Notes: generated by a model from the letters alone, not told the origin. A stretch of 64,000 nucleotides of DNA from Benincasa hispida (GCF_009727055.1 NC_052358.1:40401954-40465953), one strand, 5' to 3'. Shown: positions 32,697-45,225, counted from the stretch's first letter. Numbers and translations: made by a program.

Positions 32697-34789
32697 AGAT
32701 GACATTCAGAAATGCATGTCATCTTAGGCCTTTTACTTAGAATTATGAAGGTTGTTAAGCAGAATATGCATCAATTGTGCTAGTAATTCAAGAGAAAGTG
32801 AGCTTGCGTCGATCAACATGTTGAATCTCAACTAACCCGCTATTTTGCGTTATTATGCGTTCAATGTTCTATTTTTGTTGCTAAAATAGAAAATGGATGC
32901 AAACGCGGAAATCAGACCACACATGCCTCCATTGCAATGCTGAATGTGTCGATTAATGCATGGATGTTGCTGTAATCAGCCGTATGCGTCCATCGCATGG
33001 GAGTTGCGCTCGCCTAGTGATTGCGGTCATCATGTAGAGTTGCGGTATTAAGCGAATGCGGTCATTAAATGATTGCGGCTACACGACAATGCATACTAAT
33101 GGGATCAATGCAAGGTTGATGGAATGAACGCATCAACGCATCTACCTCGAGAAAAACCAAAAGATGATGCTGACATTTCACCTACCACGCTGTTAGTGGC
33201 AGAGGTTCAGAAAGGACTAACGCGTCGAATTTCAGACTTAGAGCAGTCCAATTAATGTTGTTGGCGACCCAAGCTCTATAAATAGAAGTCGATAAGCAGA
33301 AATTCAAGCTATCCGAGGATGATCCTTGTGATCTGAGGATTTTCCCCGTGATCCAGACAAACTGCGTGAGAAGATGTTTGAGAGTTTTTCACTTCCTTCA
33401 TCCATTTCGAGTGACGACCGGAGCCCTCGATCGGAGCTAGATCTCAAGAGAGTCAGCTCCTCCGCCCATCCATGGAACCACCGGCAGCCTTGACGCACAT
33501 CCGCTGGAAGCAAGTCTTTGCTTCCAGCCGGTCATTTCATTTCCATTTCTTTTCTCATATTGTATTGTATGGCATTTTGTGATTAAGGAATTAATGCAAT
33601 TTGTTTTTCAATGCATCTCTCTGTCTCCCTCGACTCCATCTCCATCTTCTTTTCTTAGCATCTTTACTTTCATTGCAACACTTAGTGAGATTGCTTGGGT
33701 ATTGCATACTTAGTCATGTGGATTAGGGTTATGAAGCATGTAGCAACCTACCGAGAGGTGTGCGTTGCATGAGTGTGTGAGTAACCTTATTTGCTTAGTG
33801 TGAAGCTGCGGAAACGCCTGCCTATAGGTTAACGCATTGCTTGTCTATAAGTAAAGTCAACAACAACCAACTGCCCGAGAGGGTAAGTGGTTGGTTGCAT
33901 TAAGCAATGTATGCATTGTTCACTAGAGATAGGAATAATCTTGCGTCAACCAAGTTCATACAGTTACCTTATCCTATGAGCGCATCATTCATCATTTATG
34001 CATACTCGGGAGAGTAGTCTAAAACCCAAATCTAAGACTCGAGAGAGCGAATTGGAACGCATAGGCAAGAATGGGGATCTTAGAGATAAGCTATGTTTGC
34101 TTCACATAGCGTATGCACCCTACAGATTGGATTTGCATTCGTCAAGGAAGTAGGATAAGGGGTTATGCGCCAGCCACGCTCATACGGTGAAAGCTAGTGA
34201 GCTGGTTGTGGAGGTCTAGGCAAGCATAGGCTTCTCGGCAATATCGCAGATACACCGCATACGTCCTAGAGTTAGGTTCACGTGTGTGTAGCATGATTGC
34301 AATGGTTTGCATTGACTAAGGTTGCTCTTGCGGTCACTCTTAAGGGTTGCAATGAAATCATCTCCGCATTTTATCTATTTTCCCATACATGTATTTCCAT
34401 GTCAAGTGTTGTCGTATCTCTACCTCTGATGCATATTCTCATTGAGTTTGTCTGTTAGATAGGAGTAGGAGTAGGGTTAACTTAGCAACCTCCCTTCCAT
34501 TCTTTTATTTAAACCGCCGCATGCACATTACTGCATACATATAGCTACAAGTCTCTGGGTTCGACCTCGAATTACCTGAGAAACTTGCGTTCACATTATA
34601 CTTGGTGTGTGCGCAAGAAAACTTGTGACAGGACACATGGTCATCGCATACATTTATTAACGCATATTCATTCCAATGCATGACCATCGACGCATGACTA
34701 TTAATGCATATCTTAGAAACATGCATCGCATACTGCGTCCAAGGGGTTTTAGTTTTCGAGTAAAATTGACTTCTAATTTTCCGTCACCA
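32697..34789 (+). repeat. Nested Athila/Tat-type solo LTR, TSD GCTAC
   Basis: Flanked by GCTAC (32692-32696 and 34790-34794). It starts AGATGACATTCAGAAATGC, where the T of the usual TG has become A, and ends TCACCA. This is the largest LTR of its family here (2.09 kb) and is similar along its length to 45907-47521. The 9-bp arms AGATGACAT and ATGTCATCT around GAAA form the family hairpin. TATA box at 33277-33284. The ORF at 33304-33513 (minus) is not supported as a gene. Confidence 0.87.
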
Positions 34790-35694
34790 GCTACCAGGCT
34801 TTTCATATTATTCTTGCATTGTTATCTTGTACTTCATCTTTATATTTATACAATGGAAGTTCTTATTCTACATCTATCCACTCTCTTAGCACGTTTGAGT
34901 AGCTAAATTAGTTGAATGAGTTGAGAAGAACTAAGCTAACATGACCTAGGAAGTTCATTGCTTGCGATTATCTTGTGTTATGCTGTGTCAAATACCCCTT
35001 TAGAGCTACTCGAAAGAGAGTCTAAAGAAAGAACCTAAGACTCGAGAGAGCTTGGTTAGAATCTAGACTCGAGAAAGCAAGATTAGAACTGCATAAACAA
35101 GAGATAGGGACTTAAAGATAAGCTCTGTTTGTCAACCTGCATCACATGCATCCTAGAGATGGGAATGATATTATGTGGTCGCCTTATTTGTGTGTGTGTC
35201 ATTTTGTCATCGCATAAATAAGAATAGAGGCTTATGTGTAGGCCCTATAAACTTATCGCATATATCGCATGCATTCTAGCCTTAGAAGCCATGGCATTCG
35301 CACCGAGAGGTGGTTTACTGTTGTATGCATGTTGCATGATCACATAGCATGAACGCATCCTAGGAAGTGTTAGCCGAAACTTTCTCAACCCATTCACCAC
35401 ATACTCATCGCATTTCTCGTTTATTCAACTCTTTTCAAACTCTGCCGCATTTGTTTATTTTTCATTATTGCAAACAATAACCTCAACAACAATTGATTTA
35501 TTTGGTTACCGCAAGGTTTTCCTAAAAATTACCATCGCAACCTATTTTCCAAAGTCTCTGAGTTTGACCTTGGACTTACCAGGAAACTCAGTGGAGTTTA
35601 CACTTGGATTTCACTGAGAAAACTTGAGTGCTCAATGCATTTCCATCACGCATTTCATCCACAATTCCACATCATAAAATAACGCATCAAATAG

Positions 35695-37083
35695 ATCTAT
35701 TGTTTAAATAGGAATCCAATAAACCTAAAAGTCCCTTGACTATTGGATGAGTACTTGAACTTTATGTGGAGACATAAAGGTGAATCAGGTTCGAGTAAAT
35801 AGTCAAAATGATCTATAGTACATGGATAAGGTTGGGTACCTTATTCTGGCAACACTATTGGATGTGGCCTGCTCTGTAGTTGTTACAAGGAGTTGTAAAG
35901 TGCTATAAACGAAGTGATCCTAATTCGTTCATGTTGGACATGAGGAGTGGGGGTTTCCTTGTTCAAAAGAGTTTGTATAAGATCGGACCACGAAATGAGT
36001 CACTCTTACTTTATAACGTTGTTTACTATTTAAGACTAACTATTTCAAAGTGATGACCTAGGTGACTTGACCTTAATTCTGAGCTAACTATGAACTCCTG
36101 TTTATCTGGGATTGCCCTTAGATTTGAGGTGAGGATTGGCTCAACAACGCCGACTCAATATGACTGTCATTTTAGGGGTAAGACTTGATAGATAGCTAGG
36201 GACATAGGGTGCAAGAGGGAATTCACTTCTACCCGTTTTAGAGATAGTAGAGAGGTTGTTCCCTTAAGTGTTGATTCTGGGGCTTGAACAAAGGATCCCG
36301 CCCTCTCATTTGGCTGAGAGGGGCTCGGTTTTGTGATTGGATCACAAAACAATTGTTCATTAGGGGATCAGTGGGGACTTAAGGAACAAGAGGTAATTTT
36401 GGGGGTAAAACAAATATTTGACCCAGTCGTTATTACGAACAACTTGTGAAGGGTTAACTTACTAATCATGGTTATACCGAGTGGACATAATATATCTACA
36501 GTGAGGGGAGTTCAACTATGGGCTTTAGTGGAGTGACCCATTAGTTAATGAATGGGAGTTAGATCGGTCTAATGAGTTTAGCCGATTAATCTCAGATCGT
36601 TGGAGCCCATGATCTGTTGGTCCATGAGGTCCCTCTACTAGCTCAGAAATGGATTAGCTCTAGAGTAGCGTGATAAGTTAATTTGAAACGTTCAAATTAG
36701 AATCAAACAGAAATGGAGAAAATATATTTAAATATATGAAGATGAATTTGTGTAAAAATTAATTTAATGTTGGATATTAAATTAATTAGAATTATTTAAA
36801 TTGTTTAAATAATTATTTATTAATTTTAGAAAATTAATTTCTAAAATTAATAAATTTTTTATTTTAGAAATAAAATATGATTTTAAAATCAAAATGAATT
36901 TTGGAAATTGAAAATTACACAAAACTTGAAAATGGGTTTTTCAAAGTTCATCTTCAAGTAGCTTACAAGGAACCCACATTCTTCTTTGGTTTACTCCAAG
37001 CATGAGCTGCATCTCATGCAGCACATCTCTTTGCATGATAGTCTGCAATATATTGAAGAGATTGGAGTGAAAAACAGATGTTG
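35695..37083 (+). repeat. 3' LTR of copia B, second part (truncated)
   Basis: Continues the LTR from 27653 after the gypsy element: AATAAACCTAAAAGTCCC, then the block with GGTACCTTATTCTGGCAACAC, and the AT-rich part matching 16999-17390. It stops at about 37083 in AACAGATGTTGA, where the 5' LTR would continue for another 340 bp. There it is fused to a minus-strand LTR, with GATAGTCTGCAAT present on both sides of the joint. Confidence 0.8.
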
Positions 37084-38236
37084 ATAGTCTGCAATCAATC
37101 CTCCACTAGATTTATCTCATACATCATACCGATTATATCATATATAATCAAAATACCTCTTGTCAATTTGAACATTTCAAAACAACACCAAGAACTGATC
37201 CTCAATTGAATCCATTAAGCTACAAGGAGACCTTATGGACCTGTAGCTCGAAGCTCCAACGGTACGTGAATAACTGACTAAACTCTTTAGTCACAAGATC
37301 CACCATCCATTAATTGCCAGGCACTCCACTAAAGACCCACGGCTAAACTTTCCTTATAACAAATATGTTATGTGTTCATCTTAACCAATCAGAATTTCGA
37401 CAATCCTTCACAGATCGCTCGTAAGTACAGCTAGGCCAATAATAGTTATGCCCCTGTAGTTACATCTGTCTTCTTAAGTACCATTGATCCCTCTAATGAA
37501 CATAAGTCATAGTTCTACTATGACTGAGTCTTCTCTTCCAAAGAGAAGCTGTGGCCACTATGTTCAAACCCCAGAATCAGCCCTTAAGCGAGCAATCTCT
37601 CTACTTATCCTTGTTTTGGGAAAGGAGTGAATTCCATCTTGTGTAAGTGAGTTCCCAGCTCCCATATCAAATAAGTCCCCAAAAAGGTAGGCATGTTGAG
37701 TTCGCAATTTGGCCACTCTCACTCATACTAATCAAAAGACCGCCCTCAAAGATAGAAATTCCGGAAACACTCAAGATATAGGTCGTGTCACCTATGGTCG
37801 TTTAGGTGAGATGCAAGTCTCTAGTATCAACTACGTTATATACAGAGTCTAGTAATCTTGTGGTCCAGGTCTTATACAAAGTCTTTGTATAGGACACCCC
37901 CGCTCGTACGTCTCCACATGAATGGTCAGAATCTACCATCTGTAGTAGTTTACAACACTTGCAAACCTCTACAAAGCGGGCCGCATCCATAGTGTCACCA
38001 GGATCAGGTATCCCACCTTAATCTTTATACTACATACCTATTTAGGTTATCACTTAAGGCATGATCCACTTGTATATCACATATACATGCTTAAGTTCAT
38101 ATAAGATAACCAATGAGCTTTGTTTATTGGATATGAGTAAATTCCAGAATTAAATAACACTTATTTTATTCATTAAACAATGTGTATCTTTATAAAACAA
38201 CGAGACTCCGGGAGAATTAGGACACCAATCCCAACA
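37084..38236 (-). repeat. Truncated minus-strand copia LTR
   Basis: On the minus strand it begins TGTTGGGATTGGTGTCC at 38236 and runs to about 37095. It matches the first 1.1 kb of the solo LTR at 6191-8247. Its 3' half is missing where it meets copia B. No TSD could be assigned. Confidence 0.75.
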
Positions 38237-38590
38237 ACATGATTCATAAATGGTATTATGAATCAATTATTCATTAGAGGGTTAGTGGGAACTTAAGGAA
38301 CAAGATGTATTTATAGGGGTAAAATGGTAATTTTGACCAAACTGTAATTATGAACGATCTGTAAAGGATCAACTTATTTATTATGGTTTATATGGACAGA
38401 AATATATCTACAATGAGGAGAGTGCAACTATCGAGCTATATTGGTGTGTCTTGATAGTTAACAAATAGTTATTAATTCGATTAAAGAGTTTAACGAATTA
38501 ATAACAGATCGTTGGAGCTCATGATCTATAGGTCCATTAAGTCCCTCTACTAGCTTATAAATTGGAATAGCAAATTGAGTATTGGATACC
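38237..38590 (+). repeat. Inverted middle segment of a copia LTR
   Basis: Read on the plus strand, this piece is the reverse complement of about 4345-4690 in the 3' LTR of the same element. The adjoining 38591-38969 has normal (minus) orientation and matches 5010-5398. One 5' LTR has therefore suffered an inversion with loss of about 300 bp. Confidence 0.75.
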
Positions 38591-38969
38591 ATTTTCGTGG
38601 TCTAGTCTATATGCAAACTCATTGCATAGGATGCCCCCAATCACATGTCTCTACATGAATGATCTGTGAATCACATTATTTGTATTACCTATACAAAATG
38701 AGTCGCATCCAATAGTGTTATCAGGATAAGATACACAATTTCATCCATATACTTAAGACCATTTAGGCTATATATTAACTTGATCATGTTTATGTCACCA
38801 CATAAAGTTAAAGTATTCATACTATAGCCATGGATATGTTTATTGGATTTTCATAATAGAATGCAACAACAACAACTTTATTGAAATACGACACTCAATA
38901 ATATTTTATTGATAAATAGAACTTTTAACAAAAAATTTACGAACTACGAGTTCTAGGACATTCCTAACA
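38591..38969 (-). repeat. 5' LTR start of the minus-strand copia element
   Basis: Begins at 38969 (minus) with TGTTAGGAATGTCC and is collinear with the start of the 3' LTR at 5398. TGAAG at 38970-38974 is the second copy of the target duplication first seen at 3484-3488. This is the right-hand boundary of the 35-kb nested element. Confidence 0.82.
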
Positions 38970-38974
38970 TGAAG

Positions 38975-39591
38975 AATAAAAAGTGAAAATTGTTTTCATT
39001 TTGACTAGCGCATCACAATCGATCGAGTGAAAGAAAATAAGAGTTATATGATAGCCCTTTGAGAGAGTGAACGACAAGCGAGTGTATTCGACGATTGCTT
39101 CTCGTTACTAGACGATCGAATACCCAATCTATACAATGGACTTAAAACTTTCTCCCACTTACTCGATCGTATACTTCTTCTTTCCCTCTACCAAATTCAC
39201 ACAGAGCCCACACCTCCTGGATTCTCACACCAAGAATACCAAGGTAACCGAGTGGTAGTGTCGAGTGTTGTTGTACGAGGGTCGAGGATTGGGTATTACT
39301 CGATTGGGTTCTAGGATCTGATAGTTCGTGATTTCACTGGTTGTTCATTGCATTCATGCTCGTGATGGAGTTTGCTGGGACGCGTGACTGGTGTAGATCG
39401 AGGGAATACTTGAAGAAGAGTTCTTCAAAGGTATGTTACTCGATTCCCTTCATTTTAAATGAAAAGCATGTTGTAGTTTACTTGATGATGCATAACTATG
39501 GTTGTATGTTTGTAAATGCTTTATTCTTTCACAATGGGTTTAGAACGATCTTGCTTCTGCTCAATGGTTTTCTTGAATAAGAGTTCCTTCA
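38975..39591 (+). repeat. Solo copia LTR, second part (partner of 2069-3488)
   Basis: Continues from 3488: GAAAATTGTTTTCATTTTG matches 14945-14965 of the sister LTR. It contains a short CGATCG motif series (39015-39130) and ends TTCCTTCA before TAAAC (39592-39596). Confidence 0.85.
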
Positions 39592-39596
39592 TAAAC

Positions 39597-40029
39597 AACG
39601 TTATAAAGTAAGAATAACTTATTTTTTGGTCTGATCTTATGCAAACTCATTGCATAGGACGTCCCCACTCCTCATGTCAATACATGAACGAATCAGGATC
39701 ACTTCGTTTGTAGCACCTTTACAACAACTTGTAACCGCTACAAAGTAGGTCGCACCCAATAGTGTTACCAGAATAAGGCACGCAACCTTATTCGTATACT
39801 ATTGACCATTTTTGTTATTTACTCGAACTTGATCCATCTTTATGTCTCTACATAAAGTTCAAGTATTCATGTAATATCTATGGATCTTAGTTTATTGGAT
39901 TTAGACTGTATGAATGCAATTTAAAGATTCAATAACATCTTTATTGAAGAAATGTTGAATAACATCTTTATTAATAATAGATAGTATTTAACTTTACAAA
40001 CTGCGAGTTTTAGGACACACAACCCAACA
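39597..40029 (-). repeat. Solo copia LTR, second part (partner of 481-2068)
   Basis: Contains the LTR start on the minus strand, TGTTGGGTTGTGTGTCC at 40029, and joins 2068 in register (AGTAAAC-AACGTTATAAAG). AGGTA at 40030-40034 is the second target duplication of the outermost insertion. Confidence 0.87.
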
Positions 40030-40034
40030 AGGTA

Positions 40035-41032
40035 GAGCTTTGATAGATGTCTAGGAAGGTAAGCTCACATTAAGAGTAGATAATGATGAGGTAAAATTTG
40101 ACATGTTCCAGTTTTTAATTTGTTGAGCCTGGAAATTCTTATCATAAGATAAATGGAGTAGATGGTAAAGTGGATGCTCCAGAAAATTGTGAAAAACTAG
40201 AACAAAATCTTGGTAAGAAAAATGATAAAGAAAATGTGGTTAGTCTTGAAAGACCTCCCAAATATGGTAAAGTGAATTTTCTCGAAGTCCATAAAAGTGA
40301 TTAAGGAGAAACTAAATTATTCATTTGCTGGCAATTGCAATTCAACTAATTTTTTATGAGAATGTCAGTGTGGGCGAAAATTGTTAAGTTTAGGTGCTTC
40401 ATTGTAAGGAATAGTGAAGCCCTCTTGGAATCCTGTTTGACTTGGAAGCCCTAAAGATATAAAACTGAGCGCTTGTTAGGAGGCAACCCAAGTGTTTCTA
40501 GTTTTTATTTCCTTTGGTTTTTTTTTTTTTTTTTTAGGATAGAGAGTTATCTCATGTTTTCTATGGTCTTCAGGATTATGATGATGCTCAAATACTTTCA
40601 AATTTCTATCCACCATCTAGATTCGTGGATCCCTACTCATGCCCAGGCTTATATCACTCAAATGTTGTGTAGTCTGCTTTATTTTTCATGTAGAGACAAT
40701 GTGTCATTTTTTGGGGTGGGGGGGTACTATGTACTTGGTACTTATGTTGTTTTTTTAACTAATATTCATGTTAATTTGAGTTGAATGACTTATGTATGTT
40801 AAGTTGTTGATTTTGAAGTTAATGAAAAATTTTGATTTTTTTTTTTTTTTTTGAAAACGAGTTGATTTTGGTAAGGAAGAATGCCTAAACTGATTAAATA
40901 GGGATCTTTGTGTTTCATGTGCTAATGATGATGGTTGATGAGTCACTCTTAATGTATGTTGTACTTTGAAATGGAAATTGGATAACATAGTCCTATCTTG
41001 AGTTCTCTTTGTTCTAAATCCCTCTTTGTATT
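40035..41032 (+). pseudogene. Right half of the outermost gypsy element: protease end and 3' region
   Basis: Begins in frame with the reading interrupted at 480: RALIDV, a stop, then EGKLTLRV and EVKFDM, the end of the retropepsin domain. A decayed stretch follows and then LGGNPSVSSFYF near 40475-40510, a motif seen at the end of this ORF in related plant elements. The remainder (about 40520-41032) is non-coding with T-rich runs and a G-run (40712-40725). No reverse transcriptase or integrase is present. The right boundary is the LTR at 41033. Confidence 0.7.
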
Positions 41033-42829
41033 TGATAACTTGTAGAAATATAAGTTATTTATGCCACTTTATCTAGATATTGCGGCCAAAAGTGAGTAAA
41101 TATGCGCTAATTGTAGGAAAATTAACTTAGTTTGACAATCATTAAAAATGTCTGCAATAAAACCCACTAACGCCAAAAAGATGGAGAATATGCCAAGATT
41201 TATTCTGTTTTGCAGGTAGACCCAAGTCACCCCTTGCGCTCATGAAAACTCAATCAACGCATCTCTATCACAATTGCGCCCGTCGAGAAACATCGCATAG
41301 ACAATTACTCAAGAAACGGCGCAATGCGATAGTCGATCCTGTTCTACGCGTTAACCGCATGCGGCAATAAAATCAAACACCGCATGCGAGTCGATGATCG
41401 AATGATGCAAATGACCAACGCAAGAGCGGGAGATTAAGATGCGTGTACAACTAACCATTGTGCAAATTTGACGGTATGATTTCATAACAGAAGGAATAAT
41501 ATCCCTCCATCTTCGGAATTTCCATAACAAAGAGTGAGGACCACATGGCCGGAGTCAAAGGATTTCTTTCTATAAATACCCAGCGTATTCCGAGAGAAGA
41601 TATGCTATTTGATACTGGAGAAGTGTTGTAAGACTCTAGAGAGAAAAGGGCTAAGCTGAGTGCTGAAAAGAAAGATCCGGAAAGAGGAAGAGATAAGGTC
41701 GAGAGGTGAATCTCAGATCCAACCTGCCAAATACCCGAGCGAAGCTCTGTTCAGAGGCACCTGCTACCGGTAGAGCAAGCCTGAGAGGGAAGCTCTCCCC
41801 ATCATCATTCCAACCAGAACCGGCGAGTAGTTTTCCATCGATTTGTGACCAAGACATTGGCACTCGATCATATCTATTCTATCCCTTGTTGTGTATTTCA
41901 TGTTTTCTTCATCTCTATATTCATACATCATGTATCAAACACTTAATAGAATGTTAATTGTTTCGATCATTTTCATCCACCATATTTTGTCTTTTCCCGT
42001 TCACCCATTATTCACTTTCTCCATGATGTTTTCTTACTCTTTCAATAAGCACTATGAAACTCAAAGAACTTAATAAGAAGTAAAGTTATGTAATACGTTT
42101 AGCTAAAGCATGTTAGACGACATCTTCACCTGTGAGAGCAGAAGTGAAGATGTCATTCTGATCTATCGAGAGAAGGTCAGAAGAATGCATTAACTAAAGC
42201 GAGTAGTACTTCCAGATGTGGAAGCAACCTTGTGTTCATTACGTTAGACTCTGTTTCACCAAAGACATGTGGGAAACGTGACCGATCACCGAGAGGTGTA
42301 CGTCAAGAGAATAACGAAATAGTATTCGTACCTTTACAACTTTTAAGGACTTGGTTGTTTTGTATACTTATCCTTCTTTTCTACACTACTCGTAAGACTT
42401 GCCGTCGCAACCCATGCCTTTGCACAGCCTTCACAGCTAGCCCTACTCCTAGTATCTTGCACATAGAACCTGTATTGTATACATCTAGCTTAGGTTTATT
42501 GTACTTTTCTCGCATCTTTACATTTCTTTTATTTTTGTAATTACTTTTTGTACACAACTTTTATCAAAATATTGTAAAACTTGGTCGCATACACCATGAA
42601 CATACCACAGTAACCAACACTAATTATTCCCCCTTTTCGACCTCAGATCATACAGAGAAACTTGCAATGAAATGACACTTGGTTTCATTGTAAGTAAACT
42701 TGTGACATTGCAGGGGCATGCTACTTAAATATAATCAATATCGCATAGTCAACAGTAGTAATGCATCTCATGAGCTTGAACATTGCATATCATCGCATCA
42801 ATTTTTGCGCATTAAGTCATGCGACAACA
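41033..42829 (+). repeat. Athila/Tat-type LTR with adjacent primer site
   Basis: Starts TGATAACTTGTAGAAATA, ends GCGACAACA, 1797 bp. It is related to the solo LTR at 12802-14385 (opposite strand). The TATA box TATAAATA is at 41571-41578. A primer-binding site follows within 7 bp, so this was a 5' LTR. The partner LTR and coding region were not found. The flanking 5-mers do not match. Confidence 0.82.
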
Positions 42830-42835
42830 AGTTTA

Positions 42836-42853
42836 TGGCGCCGTTGTCGGGGA
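42836..42853 (+). other. Primer-binding site, tRNA-Asp type
   Basis: TGGCGCCGTTGTCGGGGA, one mismatch from the aspartate-tRNA primer site of Athila/Tat-lineage gypsy elements. It is better preserved than the copy at 28333-28350. Confidence 0.88.
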
Positions 42854-43345
42854 ACTGGTAACGGGGGCATGGACTTGTAGCTTAAATTAAAAATAAGTCA
42901 CCAGTATCCTCTATTTATTCTAAGCACGGACCACTTTAATTTATAACCTTTAACTGAACAAGGAATTAATTTAAGCCAATTTGGTTATCGCCTCAAAAGG
43001 CCCCACTAGTTAGAGAGTGTCTTGCATGATAGTTGGTAATGTTATACTGAGGGAGGTAAAAAAAAAAAAGATTGCATTTGACTGAAGAATTAGTGCACAG
43101 AAAAAAAATGAGCTTGTAAGAACATCAATCTGAAAAAAATAATTTTGACAAAAACTTGTAATGTGTATGCATGGATGGGGGTAAAAAGAGTTGTCGTTCT
43201 TGTGGTTAGTTAGGACGCTTGGGAATTGACTAGGTATAAGTCCCTACAGTGTTTGTGTGAAAGCTAGTACTCCTAGGTAAAATTATGCATTTTTAGGGTC
43301 CCCTTTAGAGTGAGTATTGCGGGCGCAGGAGTATCTATATAGAAT
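42854..43345 (+). other. Unassigned gypsy leader or 3' region
   Basis: About 490 bp with no coding similarity seen, with A-runs near 43060 and 43103. It is probably the leader after the primer site, possibly joined to another gypsy remnant, and cut off where minus-strand copia pol starts. Confidence 0.4.
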
Positions 43346-45225
43346 TTAACATGGCAACATGTGAGAAAGTCTCCCCATAGTCAACTCCTCAACTTGGATA
43401 TAGCTCTTTGCCATCAGTCTAGCCTTAAAGGTTTGCATCTTACCAGTTGCACCCATTTTTCTCTTGTAGATTCATTTGCAACCTATAGGTTTAACTCCAT
43501 CAGGTTGATCTACAAGATCCCAGATTGAATTGAAGTACATCGACTCCATTTCAAGATCCATAGCTTTGATCTATTCATTTTTGTCCACATCCTCCATTGC
43601 CTGTTTATAGGGCAATGGATCCTCAACGTCGCCATTATATACAACGATTAAGGTTCCTGTTACACCCATATAACGAATAGGTGGATTTGCAACCCTTCTA
43701 CTACATCGAGGTTCCCCTAACGATTGAGTGAATATGACTAACTAGATGAACCGATGTCAACAACTCTTGTTGATGTACTAGGCTCTTCAATAACTCTCGT
43801 TGAAGGTTCAATAGTTTCGTTGGAAAGCTTGTTTAACACTATTTACTGCGTGACTTATGCTCCCTGATGTGGTTCTCTTATAAAAAATTTGCGTTTTTCG
43901 ACACAAACACTTTACTATTTTAGGGACCGTAGAAGTAACCACCTTTTATTCCTTAGGGGTAGCCTACAATTAGGCATAATTTTGAACAAGGTTTATATTT
44001 CTTAGGATCAGCCTCATGCATGTGTGTTGGGCATTCCCAAATCCTGGAATGGAGTAAACTACCTTTACGACCATTCTATAATTCCAAAGGTATTTCATAA
44101 ACACTTTTGGATGGAACACAGTTCAAAATATAAGCTGCAATTATACTGCATAATCCCAAAACAAATCAGGTAAATGAGCGTAATTCATCATAAATCGAAC
44201 CATGTCTAACAAGGTTTGATTTTTCCTTCTGATGCACCATTCTGTTGAGGTGTACCAGGTTCTGAGAGTTAGGATTCAATTCCATGTTCTATCAAATAGT
44301 CCTGGATTTTTAAATCCATGTACTCTCCACCTCGATCCGTTCGAAGTGTTTTAATTGTTTACCCAATGCATTTTCAACTTTAGCGTTGTACTCTTTGAAC
44401 TTTTCAACTGCTTCAGATTTATGTTGCATTAGGTAAACATACTCATACCTTGAATAATCATCTATAAAAGAGATGAAATATTCAAACCCTCCTCTTGCTT
44501 TAACATTCATAGGACCATAGAGTTCTAAATATACAAGTTACAAAGGTTCTTTGGCTCTATGACCTTTTCCAGTAAAAGAACTTTTAGCCATTTTGTCTTC
44601 AAAGCATGACTCACACACAAGTAGAGAATTTTCTTCTCACTCGCTAAGAAGTCCATTCTTAACCAACCTCTCAATCTAATTAAGATTTATGTGACCTAAT
44701 CATAAGTGCCAAAATTAGGCATTTTCTTTAGGAGAAACTTTTTTTCTTTTATTTTGAGTTACTGTAGTTCTGAACATTTCAGTATTAAGGAAGGTCTTAG
44801 AAGTTAATGGCCTTAACACATAAAGATTACTTTCTAGGTTTGTTGAACAAATATATAATTCTTATAAAGAAACGCTTCATTCATAAGAAAATTTATAGAA
44901 TATGATTGTTCAAGCAAAGCTCTAACAAAAATAAGGTTTTGTTTCATATCTGAAACCACATATACGTTATCTAATGATAAATATGTTTTCTAAAAGTAAT
45001 CAGAGGCCTTCCACTGCTACAGTTGAGACGATTGCTTAGTTCCAACATGCATAATCATCTCACTAGTCCTGAGCTGCTGTCAGGAACTAATTCCCTGAAA
45101 AGAAGAACAAACATGATTAGTGGCATCTGAATCAATTATCTAGGTAGAATCATCATTCTCCACTAAAAAAGTTTCCAGATTAGTAAATCTACCTTGTTTA
45201 ACTTTCCTCTTTTTTGCCAAATACT
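43346..45225 (-). pseudogene. Second minus-strand copia: protease, integrase and start of RT
   Basis: On the minus strand, from high to low coordinates: the protease motif DSDATNHV (near 45140; DSGAT is usual), then the integrase with MNVKARGGFEYFISFIDDYS, RYEYVYLMQHKSEAVEKF and a P-Q-Q-N-G region near 44250. After the linker come the first RT motifs (VDYGETFSHVAMLNSI, about 43350-43400). The reading ends abruptly at 43346, so most of RT, RNase H, the polypurine tract and the 3' LTR are missing. There are many stops. It belongs with gag (45226-45906 and 47522-47670), the leader and the primer site at 50036. Confidence 0.8.

Larger units (their letters stand above)
27654..35689 (+). mobile_element. 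Athila/Tat-type gypsy element with gag-protease only, TSD AATAG
   Basis: Bounded by perfect AATAG duplications (27649-27653, 35690-35694). It has a 5' LTR (27654-28326), a primer site of tRNA-Asp type (28333-28350), gag and retropepsin (28366-30552), a 1.4-kb non-coding stretch, a polypurine tract (about 31928-31940) and a 3' LTR (31941-35689, enlarged by a nested solo LTR). Reverse transcriptase, RNase H and integrase are absent. It would have depended on enzymes from a relative. It sits inside the 3' LTR of copia B. Confidence 0.92.
31941..35689 (+). repeat. 3' LTR of the gypsy element (split by a solo LTR)
   Basis: Parts 31941-32696 and 34795-35689 make a 1651-bp LTR starting TGATAACGGGTAGAAATGC and ending AACGCATCA. 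A TATA box lies at 32428-32435. The nested solo LTR is at 32697-34789. This is the only full-length LTR of the element; the 5' copy has lost about 1 kb. Confidence 0.88.

Noticed and set aside
40519..40540. T-run as a possible gene terminator
   Set aside because: It is a homopolymer in decayed gypsy sequence with no associated gene or stem.
41706..42540. ORFs of 60-102 codons within 41706-42540
   Set aside because: They lie inside an LTR with a related copy at 12802-14385 where the frames are not kept. No protein similarity.
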